Source of the DNA: Corynebacterium maris DSM 45190
GTDB taxonomy: Bacteria > Actinomycetota > Actinomycetes > Mycobacteriales > Mycobacteriaceae
Direction: 5' to 3'
NCBI RefSeq assembly: GCF_000442645.1
Contig: NC_021915.1
Span: 1,116,001-1,180,000, forward strand
Length of the DNA: 64,000 bases
Positions 17,587 to 25,965 of this stretch are shown here, one piece after another; within the stretch, counting starts at the first letter, position 1; every line of letters begins with the position of its first letter. The position numbers were made by a program, and so were the translations under genes. Under the pieces are notes generated by a model. That model worked only from the letters and a program-made list of their open reading frames with translations. It was not told the origin of the DNA and did not search any database.

Positions 17587-18429
17587 ATGAGCTTTTTCGA
17601 GGAGATCGCGGCAGCGCTCGACCAGGACGGCATCGAATCCCGAGTTCACGACGACACCATGTTCGTGCCGATCACGTCCGATCTGGAGATCCAGTTCGTG
17701 GAAATCGACGCGTTGATGCCGGCGGCCAACGTCTACATCGCCGCCGCCGACGTCGACGAGGACGACGAGGATTTTGAGGCCGTGCTGGTCTCGGTGGTGT
17801 TCTCCGTGGCGGACGCCGCGAGCACCGTCGCCCGCCACGTGGCCACCGACCAGGTGGTCACCGTGCTGCGCGACCTGCTGGAGGGCACCGACGAGCGCAT
17901 CGGCGACCTGGAGTTCTTCCAGGACACGGTGAACGCCAACCTGGTGCGCGCCGAGGTCGGAGAGAACTCGGAGCTGCAGGTCCTGGTCGAGGTCGTCGGC
18001 GAGACGCCCACCGCCGCCGTGGAATTTTTGACCGTGGGCTCCCAGCAGGACGACCTGCTGGACGAGGTCATCGACGAGTTCTGGGAGTCCGACGCCGAGG
18101 CCACCTTGAGCGACGAGGACAAGCAGCGACTCTTCGGCGGCGCCGACGTCGTGGACGAGGTCCTGGACCTGGGGTCTTTCACCGACTTCGACCGGCTTTT
18201 CGACGTCCTGTCGCTCGCCGCCGATCAGGCCGAGGACTGGGAGGAGCAGCTGTTGCCCTTCGACGACGAGGAATTCGACGAGCCGGACGTCTACGACCTC
18301 TACGGCGAAGACGACTACGACGACGAGGATGAGGACGAAGACGACCTTGACGTGGAGGACGTCGTCGATGACCTGGAGCTCGTGGACGTCGACGAGGACG
18401 AAGACGCCGGGGTCCAGGACGAGCGCTGA
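17587..18429 (+). CDS. Very acidic protein of unknown function, possibly YbjN-like
   Basis: 280 residues, start ATG 17587. The first 150 residues could form a YbjN-type fold (helix FFEEIAAALDQDGIESRV, then beta strands such as MFVPITSDLEIQFVEI and later ANLVRAEV, LQVLVEVV), but the match is weak. The last 60 residues are almost only Asp and Glu, with Tyr repeats (EDDYDDEDEDEDD). No cysteines, signal peptide or membrane helix. The N-terminal half is also acidic. The polyacidic tail might mimic nucleic acid or bind basic proteins or metal ions; this is speculation. A terminator hairpin follows at 18539-18575. Confidence 0.8.
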   Translation: MSFFEEIAAALDQDGIESRVHDDTMFVPITSDLEIQFVEIDALMPAANVYIAAADVDEDDEDFEAVLVSVVFSVADAASTVARHVATDQVVTVLRDLLEGTDERIGDLEFFQDTVNANLVRAEVGENSELQVLVEVVGETPTAAVEFLTVGSQQDDLLDEVIDEFWESDAEATLSDEDKQRLFGGADVVDEVLDLGSFTDFDRLFDVLSLAADQAEDWEEQLLPFDDEEFDEPDVYDLYGEDDYDDEDEDEDDLDVEDVVDDLELVDVDEDEDAGVQDER

Positions 18430-18538
18430 TTGAGCCGGTCGCTGACGGGCCTGTGAGCGTCGGGCCCGCCCCATAAGGAGAATGCCATATGGGGCTCTGC
18501 TATCCTATGGTCTGACCAGTCACGGCATTCCGTGCTGA

Positions 18539-18575
18539 GAGACGGCCGTTTCGGAGAGGCGGCGCCGTCTTTTCC
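18539..18575 (+). terminator. Hairpin terminator after the acidic-protein gene
   Basis: AGACGGC (18540-18546) pairs with GCCGTCT (18564-18570) followed by TTTT. A possible -10 box (TATCCT near 18500) lies upstream, so it could instead be an attenuator in the leader of the small gene at 18630. Confidence 0.5.
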
Positions 18576-18629
18576 ATGATTTCCCGCGTCACCCCGAATG
18601 ACGCTCGTCTCCGGTTGCATGAGGAGAGC

Positions 18630-18887
18630 ATGAAAACACACCCGGAGGCGGACACGCCCGGATTAAGAGACGCAGACGGCCAGCAGTTTGTGTGGTCGGA
18701 AGTCGAACCGGGTTTCTACGCCGGAAGCTGTGCCGGAAATTTCCTCGGCTACATCGACCAGAATCTGCGGGGAATTTTCGTCGCGCACGACATGACGTCG
18801 CACGTCATCGGTGAATTTTCCACGTTGGAAGAGGCGATGGAGAGCCTGACGGCGCTGTTTTTGTCTCGATCAGAAGAAGAGGTGTGA
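18630..18887 (+). CDS. Small unknown protein coupled to the BLUF gene
   Basis: 85 residues from ATG 18630, which follows GAGGAGAGC; the in-frame ATG at 18576 sits in the terminator/leader. The sequence has a compact core, FVWSEVEPGFYAGSCAGNFLGY, then GIFVAHDMTSHVIGEF and STLEEAMESLTALF, suggesting a small beta-rich fold with one C-terminal helix. There is no signal peptide and a single Cys. I recognise no family. Its stop overlaps the BLUF gene start by four bases (GTGA), so the two proteins are translationally coupled and may act together. Upstream lies a hairpin with four T that may regulate the pair. Confidence 0.7.
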   Translation: MKTHPEADTPGLRDADGQQFVWSEVEPGFYAGSCAGNFLGYIDQNLRGIFVAHDMTSHVIGEFSTLEEAMESLTALFLSRSEEEV

Positions 18888-19372
18888 GGGACATGGCGCA
18901 CACTGACCGCCCCCGCCCAGACGGCGTGATGTACGCGGGCAAGCTGAAGTACCTCGTGTACACGAGCGTGGCCGCCCCCGGCCTCAACGACGACGACCTG
19001 GACGCGATCCTCGCAGTCGCCAGGCGGCACAACGCTTCGGCCGACATCACTGGCCTGCTGCTGCTGCGCGGCGGCATGTTCGTGCAGTTCTTGGAAGGCA
19101 CGGCCGAAGACATAGACCAGTTGCTTGCCAGCATCCGCCGGGATGAGCGGCACACCGACGTCAAGGTGATCATCGAAGAGCCCGTGGACCGGCGACGGTT
19201 CCCGGACTGGCGGATGGGATTCCGGCGACCCCGGGAAACCGCCGCACCCCGCCGAGGCGGCGTCCGCGACAGTTTCCACGACCTCACGTCGGGCTCGGCC
19301 CGAGAAGTCGTGGAAAGGGCGGCCACAGAGTTTTCTCTGTGGTTCCGGGTCACAGAGGGCGTCACCGGCTAG
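18884..19372 (+). CDS. BLUF-domain blue-light (FAD) photoreceptor
   Basis: 162 residues from GTG 18884 (ATG 18893 and ATG 18929 are alternatives). Residues 20-113 are a BLUF domain: KYLVYTS, ARRHN, ITGLLLLRGGMFVQFLEG and FPDWRMGF. All residues of the flavin photocycle are present with the spacing of AppA: Tyr26 (AppA Tyr21), His49/Asn50 (His44/Asn45), Gln68 (Gln63), Trp109 (Trp104) and Met111 (Met106). The short C-terminal part (about 114-162) has no output domain, so this is a short BLUF protein that would signal by protein contact. Its coupled upstream neighbour of 85 residues is a natural candidate partner. It converges on the next gene with 12 bases between stops. Confidence 0.92.
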   Translation: MRDMAHTDRPRPDGVMYAGKLKYLVYTSVAAPGLNDDDLDAILAVARRHNASADITGLLLLRGGMFVQFLEGTAEDIDQLLASIRRDERHTDVKVIIEEPVDRRRFPDWRMGFRRPRETAAPRRGGVRDSFHDLTSGSAREVVERAATEFSLWFRVTEGVTG

Positions 19373-19384
19373 GGGCCCGGACGG

Positions 19385-19903
19385 TCACGCGGCGGCGGAA
19401 AACCCCGCGTACAACGAGGCGGGGGAGCGCACCGGCGTGAATTCCCCGTCCGCCATCCACACGTACGTGGGCGACTGGCCCTCGCCGATCTCATGGACGC
19501 TGCGCACGTGGCCTTCGCCGATCAGCGCCCGCACCCACGCCTCGGCGGCGAGGGAGGCGACCCGTCCGCCCCGCGGGTCGGTGATGCGCAGGCTGATCAG
19601 GTAGGCGGGTGTCCGCGCCGAGCCGTACTCCAGCACGCGTTGACGCGCCACCTCGCCCACCCGGTGCCGAGTGACGGTGATACTCAGCGGCGGTACGCCG
19701 GGCGCGCGCGGCGTCACCTTCGACGGCGGGCGCCACGACGCCACCGGACGGGCCAGAGAGCGCGGATGGTGGATGATGGAATCCAGGTCGTGGAGCGTGG
19801 CGGGTTCGCGGCGGCGGAGGTCGTCGGCGATCTCCCAGGCTGCGGCAGGGGTGGTGTGGTCGGCGGAAGTCGGGGAAGCTGGTCGGCGGGAAAGGTTGTG
19901 CAT
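19385..19903 (-). CDS. Unknown protein
   Basis: 172 residues from ATG 19903, chosen because GGAACGAAG lies upstream; ATG 19915 and ATG 20041 are possible but the region 19904-20041 reads like non-coding DNA with an AT-rich promoter stretch. The N-terminus is polar and Pro/Arg-rich. The C-terminal 110 residues look like an alpha/beta domain (PLSITVTRHRVGEVARQRVL, TPAYLISLRITDPRGGRVAS, AAEAWVRALIGEGHVRSVHE, then SPTYVWMADGEFTPVR). No cysteines, signal peptide or membrane helix. I cannot assign a family. It lies between the BLUF gene (convergent) and the MFS pair (divergent). Confidence 0.65.
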   Translation of the reverse strand: MHNLSRRPASPTSADHTTPAAAWEIADDLRRREPATLHDLDSIIHHPRSLARPVASWRPPSKVTPRAPGVPPLSITVTRHRVGEVARQRVLEYGSARTPAYLISLRITDPRGGRVASLAAEAWVRALIGEGHVRSVHEIGEGQSPTYVWMADGEFTPVRSPASLYAGFSAAA

Positions 19904-20030
19904 GCTTCGTTCCATGTCTTGACACACTAGAAGACGGCTCGAACGTACGGCCCACACTATATAGAACACATTTTCGACACGCAAGGGCGATGGGACAGTT
20001 GCGCCGGAAGAGGATACCCTGGTCACAGGT

Positions 20031-21314
20031 ATGAACGACATGTCAACGACAACTCAAGAACCCCAGGAACCCAGATCCTCGGCGATGCCCCGCGAAATCT
20101 GGGTGCTCGTCGCCGCGGCCTTCCTCATCGCCGTCGGCTACGGACTGATCGCGCCGATCCTGCCGCAGTTCGTGGTCACTTTCGACGTCTCCATCGCCGC
20201 GGCCGGCGCCGTGGTCTCCATCTTCTCCGTCTCCCGCCTGATTTTCGCCCCCGGCGCGGGACGCCTCATCGACGGTTTCGGCGCCCGCAAGGTCTATCTG
20301 ACCGGCCTGATCACCGTCGCCGTGACCACGGGGATGATCGCGCTGGTCGGGGCCTATTGGCAGATCCTGGTGCTGCGCGCGATCGCCGGCCTCGGCTCCA
20401 CGATGTTCACGATCTCGGCGATGGGGTTGATCGTCCGGCTCGCGCCGCCGGAGCGTCGCGGGCGAGCCTCCGCGCTCTACGGCTCGGCTTTCCTGCTGGG
20501 CAACGTCATCGGGCCCGTCGCCGGCGCGGCCATGAGCTTTTTGGGCATGCGGTGGCCGTTTGTCATCTACGGCACCGGCGTGCTGCTGGCGGCGTTTGTG
20601 GTGTGGTGGCTGATGCCCAACCGCAAGATCGACCGCATCGAGCAGAACCACGCCGCCGCCAAGGACGCCGCACCGGAGTCCGCGGAGCCGGAGAAGATGC
20701 ACGTGCGGGAGGCCCTGCGTGACTCCGCCTACCGCAGCGCGCTGGTGTCCAACTTCACCCACGGCTGGGTGAACATGGGGGTGCGCGTGGCCACCCTGCC
20801 GCTGTTCGCGGCGGCCGTGTTCAACGATGGCACCGCCGTCGCGGGCTTCGCCCTGGCCATCTACGCGGCGGGCAACGCCGTCGTGTTGCAGTTCTCCGGG
20901 CGGCTAGCGGACACCATCGGGCGCAAACCGTTGATCATCGCCGGGTTGATCGGCTCCGCCATCTTCACCGGTGGCATGGGCTTCGCCGACGAGGTGTGGT
21001 CGCTGCTGTTGTTCTCTGCGCTGGCGGGCGCCTCGGCGGGCATGCTCAACCCTTCGCAGCAGGCGGTGCTGGCGGATGTCATCGGCAACGACCGTTCCGG
21101 CGGCAGCGTGCTGTCGGCGTACCAGATGTCCATGGATCTCGGTCAGATCGTCGGCCCGATCCTGGTCGGCGTGCTCGCGGATCTCTACGGTTTCCGGGTC
21201 GCCTTCGGCGTCTGCGCGATCGTGGCGCTGGTGGCCGTGGCGTTCTGGTCGTTCGGCCGGGAAACCCTGGACACGGCGCGCAAGCGGGCCGCGTCCGATC
21301 AAGGTGGGGAATAG
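20031..21314 (+). CDS. Major facilitator superfamily exporter (12 helices)
   Basis: 427 residues. Twelve predicted membrane helices with a central loop at about 200-235 (NRKIDRIEQNHAAAKD). The DHA1-type motif A region is GRLIDGFGARKVYL after helix 2, repeated as GRLADTIGRKPLI after helix 8; a motif C-like Gly/Pro segment (GSAFLLGNVIGPVAGA) marks helix 5 as in drug/H+ antiporters. The substrate is not predictable. The next MFS gene starts two bases after its stop, so both are one operon. The start ATG 20031 lies about 110 bases from the divergent unknown gene, and no clear ribosome-binding site is seen. Confidence 0.88.
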   Translation: MNDMSTTTQEPQEPRSSAMPREIWVLVAAAFLIAVGYGLIAPILPQFVVTFDVSIAAAGAVVSIFSVSRLIFAPGAGRLIDGFGARKVYLTGLITVAVTTGMIALVGAYWQILVLRAIAGLGSTMFTISAMGLIVRLAPPERRGRASALYGSAFLLGNVIGPVAGAAMSFLGMRWPFVIYGTGVLLAAFVVWWLMPNRKIDRIEQNHAAAKDAAPESAEPEKMHVREALRDSAYRSALVSNFTHGWVNMGVRVATLPLFAAAVFNDGTAVAGFALAIYAAGNAVVLQFSGRLADTIGRKPLIIAGLIGSAIFTGGMGFADEVWSLLLFSALAGASAGMLNPSQQAVLADVIGNDRSGGSVLSAYQMSMDLGQIVGPILVGVLADLYGFRVAFGVCAIVALVAVAFWSFGRETLDTARKRAASDQGGE

Positions 21315-21315
21315 G

Positions 21316-22695
21316 GTGACGACCTCGACCACGCCCACTTCGGACGCGCGCACCTCCTGGCGCGCGTTGCTCGCGCTGTGCGTCGGGCTGTTTTTGACGC
21401 TGATGGACCAGTCCTTCGTGGCCGTCGCCCTGCCGCGGATCCGGCAGGACTTCGACGCGAGCATCAACCAAGTCTTCTGGGTCAGCGCCGCCTACCTGCT
21501 GACCTTCGCGGTGCCGCTGCTGGTCACCGGCCGGCTCGGCGACCGCTACGGCCAACGACGCATGTACCTGATCGGCATGGCGGTCTTCACCCTCGGCGCC
21601 CTGGCGTGCGCGCTGGCGCCGTCGATCACCTGGCTGATCGTTTTCCGTGCGCTGCAGGGCTTCGGCGGCTCCCTGATCAACCCGCAGCCGTTGGCGATCA
21701 TCAACCGCATCTTCCCGTATCACCGTCGCGGCTCCGCGATGGGCGTGTGGAGCGCCGTCGCCGGCTCGGCGGGACTGTTCGGCCCCGTGCTCGGCGGGGT
21801 CATCGTCGGCTATTTCGACTGGCGCTGGATCTTCGCCCTGTACGTGCCCATCGGGATAGTCTCGTTGATCTCGGTCGCGACGTTCGTGCCCAATCTGGCG
21901 AACTCCGCCTCCGCCATCGACGCGCTGTCCGGCCTGTTTTCTCTGCTGGCGGTGTTCGGCATCGTCTTCGCCCTGCAGCAGGGCCCGGAGATCGGCTGGG
22001 ACGTGCTGGTCTGGTCCATCCTCATCGCCGGTGTGGTGGTGCTCATTGCCTTCCTTGACCGGCAGCGGCGCATGGGTGACAAGGCGCTCATGCCGCTGGA
22101 GCTGTTCCGCCACCGCAACTTCTCCTACGGCGCGGTCTCGGTGTTCGCCCTGGGCTTCGCGGTCTATCCGATCCAGCTGCCCATCATGCTGTACCTGCAG
22201 GGCCAGGTGGGCCTCGACCCGGAGGTCGCCGCCCTGCTGCTGGTGCCCATGGGGGTGCTGTCGGTGGTGCTGGCCCCGGTGGCGGGCCGGCTTACGGACG
22301 TGCTCAAACCCGGGGTGCTGTCGAAGACCGGGTATGCCAGTCTGATCGCCGCGATGGTCATGTTCGCGGTGTTCATGGGCAACGACTTCGGCATGTGGTG
22401 GCTGCTGCTGCCGATCTGCGCGCTGGGCGCGGCCAACGCCTTCGTGTGGTCGCCGAACTCGACGATTTCCATGCGCGCGCTGCCCGGGGGCCTCTCCGGG
22501 GCGGGCAGCGGCGTGTACAACACCTCCCGCCAGGTCGGCGCCGTCATCGGCGCCGCCGCGGTGGGCGCCGTGATGCAGATGCTCGAGCCGTTGGGCATCG
22601 GGGTGGCGGCAGGCACCGCCATGCTGCTTCCGGTTGCGCTGCTGATAGTCGGTTTCCTGGCGGTGTCCAACTTCCGGCCCGACAAACGCCCGTGA
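21316..22695 (+). CDS. MFS exporter, DHA2 (EmrB/QacA-like) family
   Basis: 459 residues from GTG 21316, one base after the previous stop (TAGGGTG), with AAGGTGGGGA as ribosome-binding site; longer readings upstream are in another frame of the first MFS gene. The N-terminus LCVGLFLTLMDQSFVAVALPRIRQDF, the GRLGDRYGQRRMYL loop and RALQGFGGSLINPQPLAIINRIFP are hallmarks of the 14-helix DHA2 family of H+-coupled multidrug exporters. The adjacent MFS gene belongs to the 12-helix DHA1 group, so they are not recent duplicates. The pair may act in sequence on the same or related compounds. No regulator gene is next to them. Confidence 0.9.
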   Translation: MTTSTTPTSDARTSWRALLALCVGLFLTLMDQSFVAVALPRIRQDFDASINQVFWVSAAYLLTFAVPLLVTGRLGDRYGQRRMYLIGMAVFTLGALACALAPSITWLIVFRALQGFGGSLINPQPLAIINRIFPYHRRGSAMGVWSAVAGSAGLFGPVLGGVIVGYFDWRWIFALYVPIGIVSLISVATFVPNLANSASAIDALSGLFSLLAVFGIVFALQQGPEIGWDVLVWSILIAGVVVLIAFLDRQRRMGDKALMPLELFRHRNFSYGAVSVFALGFAVYPIQLPIMLYLQGQVGLDPEVAALLLVPMGVLSVVLAPVAGRLTDVLKPGVLSKTGYASLIAAMVMFAVFMGNDFGMWWLLLPICALGAANAFVWSPNSTISMRALPGGLSGAGSGVYNTSRQVGAVIGAAAVGAVMQMLEPLGIGVAAGTAMLLPVALLIVGFLAVSNFRPDKRP

Positions 22696-22747
22696 GCCGG
22701 CGGCAGGGTTTGGCCCGCCCGCCACGATCGACGAGAATGGCTGTCTC

Positions 22748-23428
22748 ATGAATTTCGATGTCCCGGGCCTCGTCGACGCCATCGCCGCGCACGCCCCACT
22801 GGTCGTGGCCCTCATCGGCGTCTCCTCCCTGCTGGAGGCCGGCCTGGGCCTTGGCGCCGTGGTCCCGGGGGAGACCGTCGTGGTGCTCGGCGCGACCGTG
22901 CTCGCCGACGCGGGCCTGGCGTGGATCCTCCTCGGCATTCTCGTCGTGGCCGTCGGCGCCAGCACGGGCGATCACCTGGGCTGGTGGATCGGGCGCAAGG
23001 CAGGCCCGCCGCTGCGCCATTCCCGACTGGTGGCGAACATGGGCGTGGACAACTGGGACAAGGCGATGGGATTCGTCGACAAGCAGGGTGTCCTGCCGCT
23101 GGTCCTGGCCCGGCAACTGCCCGGCGTGCGCACGCTGGTCTCCGCGGCGTGCGGGGCGGCGCACATTCCGTACCGGCGCTTTTTCACCGCCAGCGTCTTA
23201 GGCTCGCTGCTGTGGTCGATCGTGTGGACCGGCGGCGGTGCGCTGTTTGGACCGCTGGTCATCGACGTCCTGGGGCCGATCCTGCCGTGGCTCATCGGGG
23301 CCTGGCTGCTGCTGCTCGCCGGCTTCGTCATCTACAAGCGGGTGAAAAAACGCCGCGCCGCGAAGCGTTCCCGCAGCACCCTTAAGGTCCGCGTCCACCA
23401 GGAACCGCGCCGGGAGGGATCCGCCTAG
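22748..23428 (+). CDS. DedA-family membrane protein
   Basis: 226 residues, ATG start. It shows the DedA/SNARE-associated core: LIGVSSLLEAGLGLGAVVPGETVV (reentrant segment with the conserved E and G-x-PGE), GDHLGWWIGRKAG, and LARQLPGVRTLVSAACGAAHIPYRRF (the conserved R-x-x-P-x-x-R motif). Three or four further membrane helices and a basic tail follow. Family members translocate undecaprenyl phosphate or phospholipids or affect proton motive force, so a role in lipid carrier recycling is likely. It is separated from the nucleoside hydrolase gene by 11 bases and may be co-transcribed with it. Confidence 0.9.
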   Translation: MNFDVPGLVDAIAAHAPLVVALIGVSSLLEAGLGLGAVVPGETVVVLGATVLADAGLAWILLGILVVAVGASTGDHLGWWIGRKAGPPLRHSRLVANMGVDNWDKAMGFVDKQGVLPLVLARQLPGVRTLVSAACGAAHIPYRRFFTASVLGSLLWSIVWTGGGALFGPLVIDVLGPILPWLIGAWLLLLAGFVIYKRVKKRRAAKRSRSTLKVRVHQEPRREGSA

Positions 23429-23439
23429 ACTCAGGTCTC

Positions 23440-24414
23440 ATGACCCCTCCTCCGGTTCTCCTCGACTGCGACCCCGGCATCGACGACGCCCTGGCGCTGA
23501 TCTATCTCGCCGGACTGCACACTCGCGGCGACATCCGGCTGGTGGGGGTGACCACCACCGCCGGCAACACCACCACGCGGCGCACCGCCGTCAACGCCGC
23601 TTGGGTGCTCGCCCGCTGCGGGATCACCGACGTGCCCGTCGCCGCCGGGCGCGCCGAGCCGCTGAAGGCGCCGCTGGTGACCACCCCAGAAACCCACGGC
23701 GAGCACGGCATGGGATACGTCACCCCCACGGTGGATCAGGACGTGGACACGCACTGGGAGACGCTGTGGGACAAGGTCTGCGCGGAGCACGGCGAGAGCC
23801 TGCAGCTCATCGTCACCGGACCCTGCACCAACCTCGCCGCCTGGCTGGGGGAGGGGAGCCAAACCACCGCCGCCTTCGACTCAGTCACGATCATGGGCGG
23901 GGCCGTGCTGTATCAGGGCAACACCACGCCGACCGCGGAGTGGAACTTCTGGGTCGACCCGGACGCGGCCAAAGACGTCTTCGCCCAGGCCAGCCCGGAA
24001 CTGCCGGTCACTCTCGCCCCGCTGAACGTCACCGAGCAGATGCTGCTGGACCCACTGGGGTTGGAAACACTCATCGCCGCCCTCGGCGGCACCCCGATCG
24101 CGGCCGACCTGCCGGAGATCCTGCGCTTCTACTTCGAATTCCACGAGGCCACCGGCGCCGGCTACCAAGCCCAGATCCACGACCTACTCACCTGCATGAT
24201 CGCGCTGGGAACCGTGGCACACCGCACCACGGAAACCACTGTCGACGTCGAAGCCGACTCCGAACTCACCCGCGGCACCAGCCTCGCCGACCACCGCGGC
24301 CACTGGCAACGCCCCGCCAACGCGCACCTGGTCACGGAGGCGGACATCCCGGCGGCCTGGGCCGAGTTCCACGCCGCCGCCCGCACACTGGCCCAGGCGG
24401 CGGCGTCGCGCTAA
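23440..24414 (+). CDS. Inosine/uridine-preferring nucleoside hydrolase
   Basis: 324 residues. The N-terminus has the calcium-binding DxDxGxDDALAL motif (LLDCDPGIDDALAL, about residues 7-20), and further family elements follow: GVTTTAGNTTTRRTAVNA, HGEHGMGY, the TGPCTNLAAWL block, the MGGAVLYQGNTTPTAEWNFWVDPDAA block (about 153-178), and a DLLTCMIAL segment instead of the usual HDP. The enzyme splits ribonucleosides into base and ribose. Base preference cannot be read with certainty. The ECF transporter genes start about 100 bases downstream on the same strand, which suggests uptake of nucleosides or a base by that transporter followed by hydrolysis (inference). Confidence 0.9.
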   Translation: MTPPPVLLDCDPGIDDALALIYLAGLHTRGDIRLVGVTTTAGNTTTRRTAVNAAWVLARCGITDVPVAAGRAEPLKAPLVTTPETHGEHGMGYVTPTVDQDVDTHWETLWDKVCAEHGESLQLIVTGPCTNLAAWLGEGSQTTAAFDSVTIMGGAVLYQGNTTPTAEWNFWVDPDAAKDVFAQASPELPVTLAPLNVTEQMLLDPLGLETLIAALGGTPIAADLPEILRFYFEFHEATGAGYQAQIHDLLTCMIALGTVAHRTTETTVDVEADSELTRGTSLADHRGHWQRPANAHLVTEADIPAAWAEFHAAARTLAQAAASR

Positions 24415-24511
24415 GATTCTGAACCCGTCCAGGTTCGCGACGACCCGCCCCGAGGTGACATAGGGGACAACGGCGCGCGACATGCTTTCCACCCGCAGAA
24501 AGACCTCCCCC

Positions 24512-25283
24512 ATGTCACTGATCCCACTCACGCCCGCGCGCCGGGCGTTCGCCATCATTGGCGGCCTCATCGTCGCCGCCACCTGGTTCTACCTCGTGCT
24601 CGTGCGCCCCACCGACTGGTCGGCAGTCGGCGGCAGCACCGAAGCGCTGCTCACCCTGGCCGGCTACGTCGGCGGCGCGGCACTGCTGCTGATCGCCGTG
24701 CTGCCCGCCCTGCCGGCGCGCACCATCGGGCTGATCCCCATCGCGTTGGTGCTCAACATCGTCATCGGACAGATCATCGGCGCCATCGGTATTCCGCTCT
24801 ACCTCGACTCCGTGGGCACCGTCCTTATCGCGGCACTCGCCGGACCCATCGCGGGACTGGCCACCGGCACGCTGTCCTCGGTGGTGTGGGGGCTGTTCAA
24901 CCCGGCCGCCCTACCGTTTGCCGCCGTCGCCGCCGCCACCGGCTGGCTCGCTGGGCTGATGATCAAACACGGCGGCTTCACCACCCTCCTGCGCGTGATT
25001 CTCAGCGGCATGGTGTTGGGACTTGTCACCGGGGCGCTGTCGGCGCCCGTCGCCGCCTTCGTCTACGGCGGCACCGCCGGGGGGGGGAACGGGTGCGCTG
25101 GTGTCGCTGCTGCGGGAGATGGGCAACTCACTACTCGGCTCCGTCACGCTGCAGGCGTTCATCTCCGACCCGCTGGACAAGGTCATCGTCCTGCTGCTGG
25201 TGTGGGCCGCCGTGAAATCCCTGCCGAAAAAGACCCTGGCCAGCCTGCGACCAGAGGCAAACCACCCCCATGCCCACGCTTAA
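24512..25283 (+). pseudogene. ECF transporter substrate-binding (S) component, frameshifted at a G9 tract
   Basis: Reading from ATG 24512 (ATG 24482 is possible) gives six or so hydrophobic helices, including LNIVIGQIIGAIGIPLYLDS and LAGPIAGLATGTLSSVVWGL, typical of an ECF-type S component. At 25079-25087 there is a run of nine G. Read as written, the frame changes into a low-quality Arg/Gly/Pro tail ending at 25318. If one G is removed, the frame runs through GGGTGALVSLLREMGNSLL and LDKVIVLLLVWAAVKSL to a TAA at 25281-25283, giving about 256 residues that overlap the T-component start by 14 bases. The intact form is therefore clear; the extra G is a sequencing error, a mutation, or a slippage switch. 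Substrate probably nucleoside- or base-like from the neighbour. Confidence 0.8.
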
Positions 25284-25965
25284 CCCTCTGTCTTGGCTGG
25301 TCGGGGCGCTCTCGCTGATGGTGCTGATCATCGGCGTGAACCAGCCGTGGCTCTCCGCGACGGTGCTGACGGTGAGCCTGGCCGTGGGCGTGTGGGGAAC
25401 CCGCTCGCTTACGCCCGCGTTGGCGACCCTCGCCCTGGCCATACCCACGGGATTATCCATGCTGCTGATCCACGCCCCGCACGGCACCCAGACGCTCTTC
25501 GGCCCGGTCACCGCCGACGGGCTGGACATCGCCGGGGAACTCACGCTGCGCTTCGCCGCTCTGATCGCCGTGCTGCTGGCCGCCATGGCGAATATCCGCA
25601 TCGACGAATTGGTCAAGACCTTGCAGACCTCCCGCGTCGGACACCGCCTGGCCTATATCCTCGGCGCCGCCCTACAACTCCTGCCGCAGGGCAGGCGCAC
25701 CGTCCAGACCGTGCGCGACGCCCATCGCCTCGCCGGGACGCGCCTCCGTCCGCTCAACTCCGTGCCGCGCCTGACCGTACCCGTGATGACGCACCTGCTC
25801 ACCCTCGGCGCCCGCAGGGGAGTGGCCCTGGAAACCGCCGGCTTCGACCTCCCCGGCCGCCGCACCGTGCTCATCCCCGTGCCGGACACCCGCGCCGAGC
25901 AGGTCGCGCGCATTATCGTGCCGATCCTGGTTGTGGCCGCGGTGGTGATCGCATGGCTGAGCTGA
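25270..25965 (+). CDS. ECF transporter T component (EcfT/CbiQ family)
   Basis: 231 residues. Several membrane helices at the N-terminus (WLVGALSLMVLIIGVNQPWL, TVLTVSLAVGVWG, TLALAIPTGLSMLL), then the cytosolic coupling helices with LRFAALIAVLLAAMANIRIDELVKTL and the signature ARRGVALETAGFDLPGRRT (the ARG-type coupling motif of EcfT). It connects the S component with the ATPases. The start lies inside the end of the frame-corrected S gene and its own end overlaps the ATPase gene by 13 bases, so the three genes form a tightly coupled operon. Length is close to the short EcfT proteins of actinobacteria. Confidence 0.88.
   Translation: MPTLNPLSWLVGALSLMVLIIGVNQPWLSATVLTVSLAVGVWGTRSLTPALATLALAIPTGLSMLLIHAPHGTQTLFGPVTADGLDIAGELTLRFAALIAVLLAAMANIRIDELVKTLQTSRVGHRLAYILGAALQLLPQGRRTVQTVRDAHRLAGTRLRPLNSVPRLTVPVMTHLLTLGARRGVALETAGFDLPGRRTVLIPVPDTRAEQVARIIVPILVVAAVVIAWLS

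Noticed and set aside
20904..21467. Minus-strand ORF across the two MFS genes
   Set aside because: Shadow ORF; both MFS genes on the plus strand have clear family motifs and a stop/start junction.
24415..24511. Riboswitch before the ECF genes
   Set aside because: GAACC...GGTTC (24421-24436) forms a small hairpin, but I find no match to TPP, cobalamin, preQ1, purine or FMN riboswitch cores.
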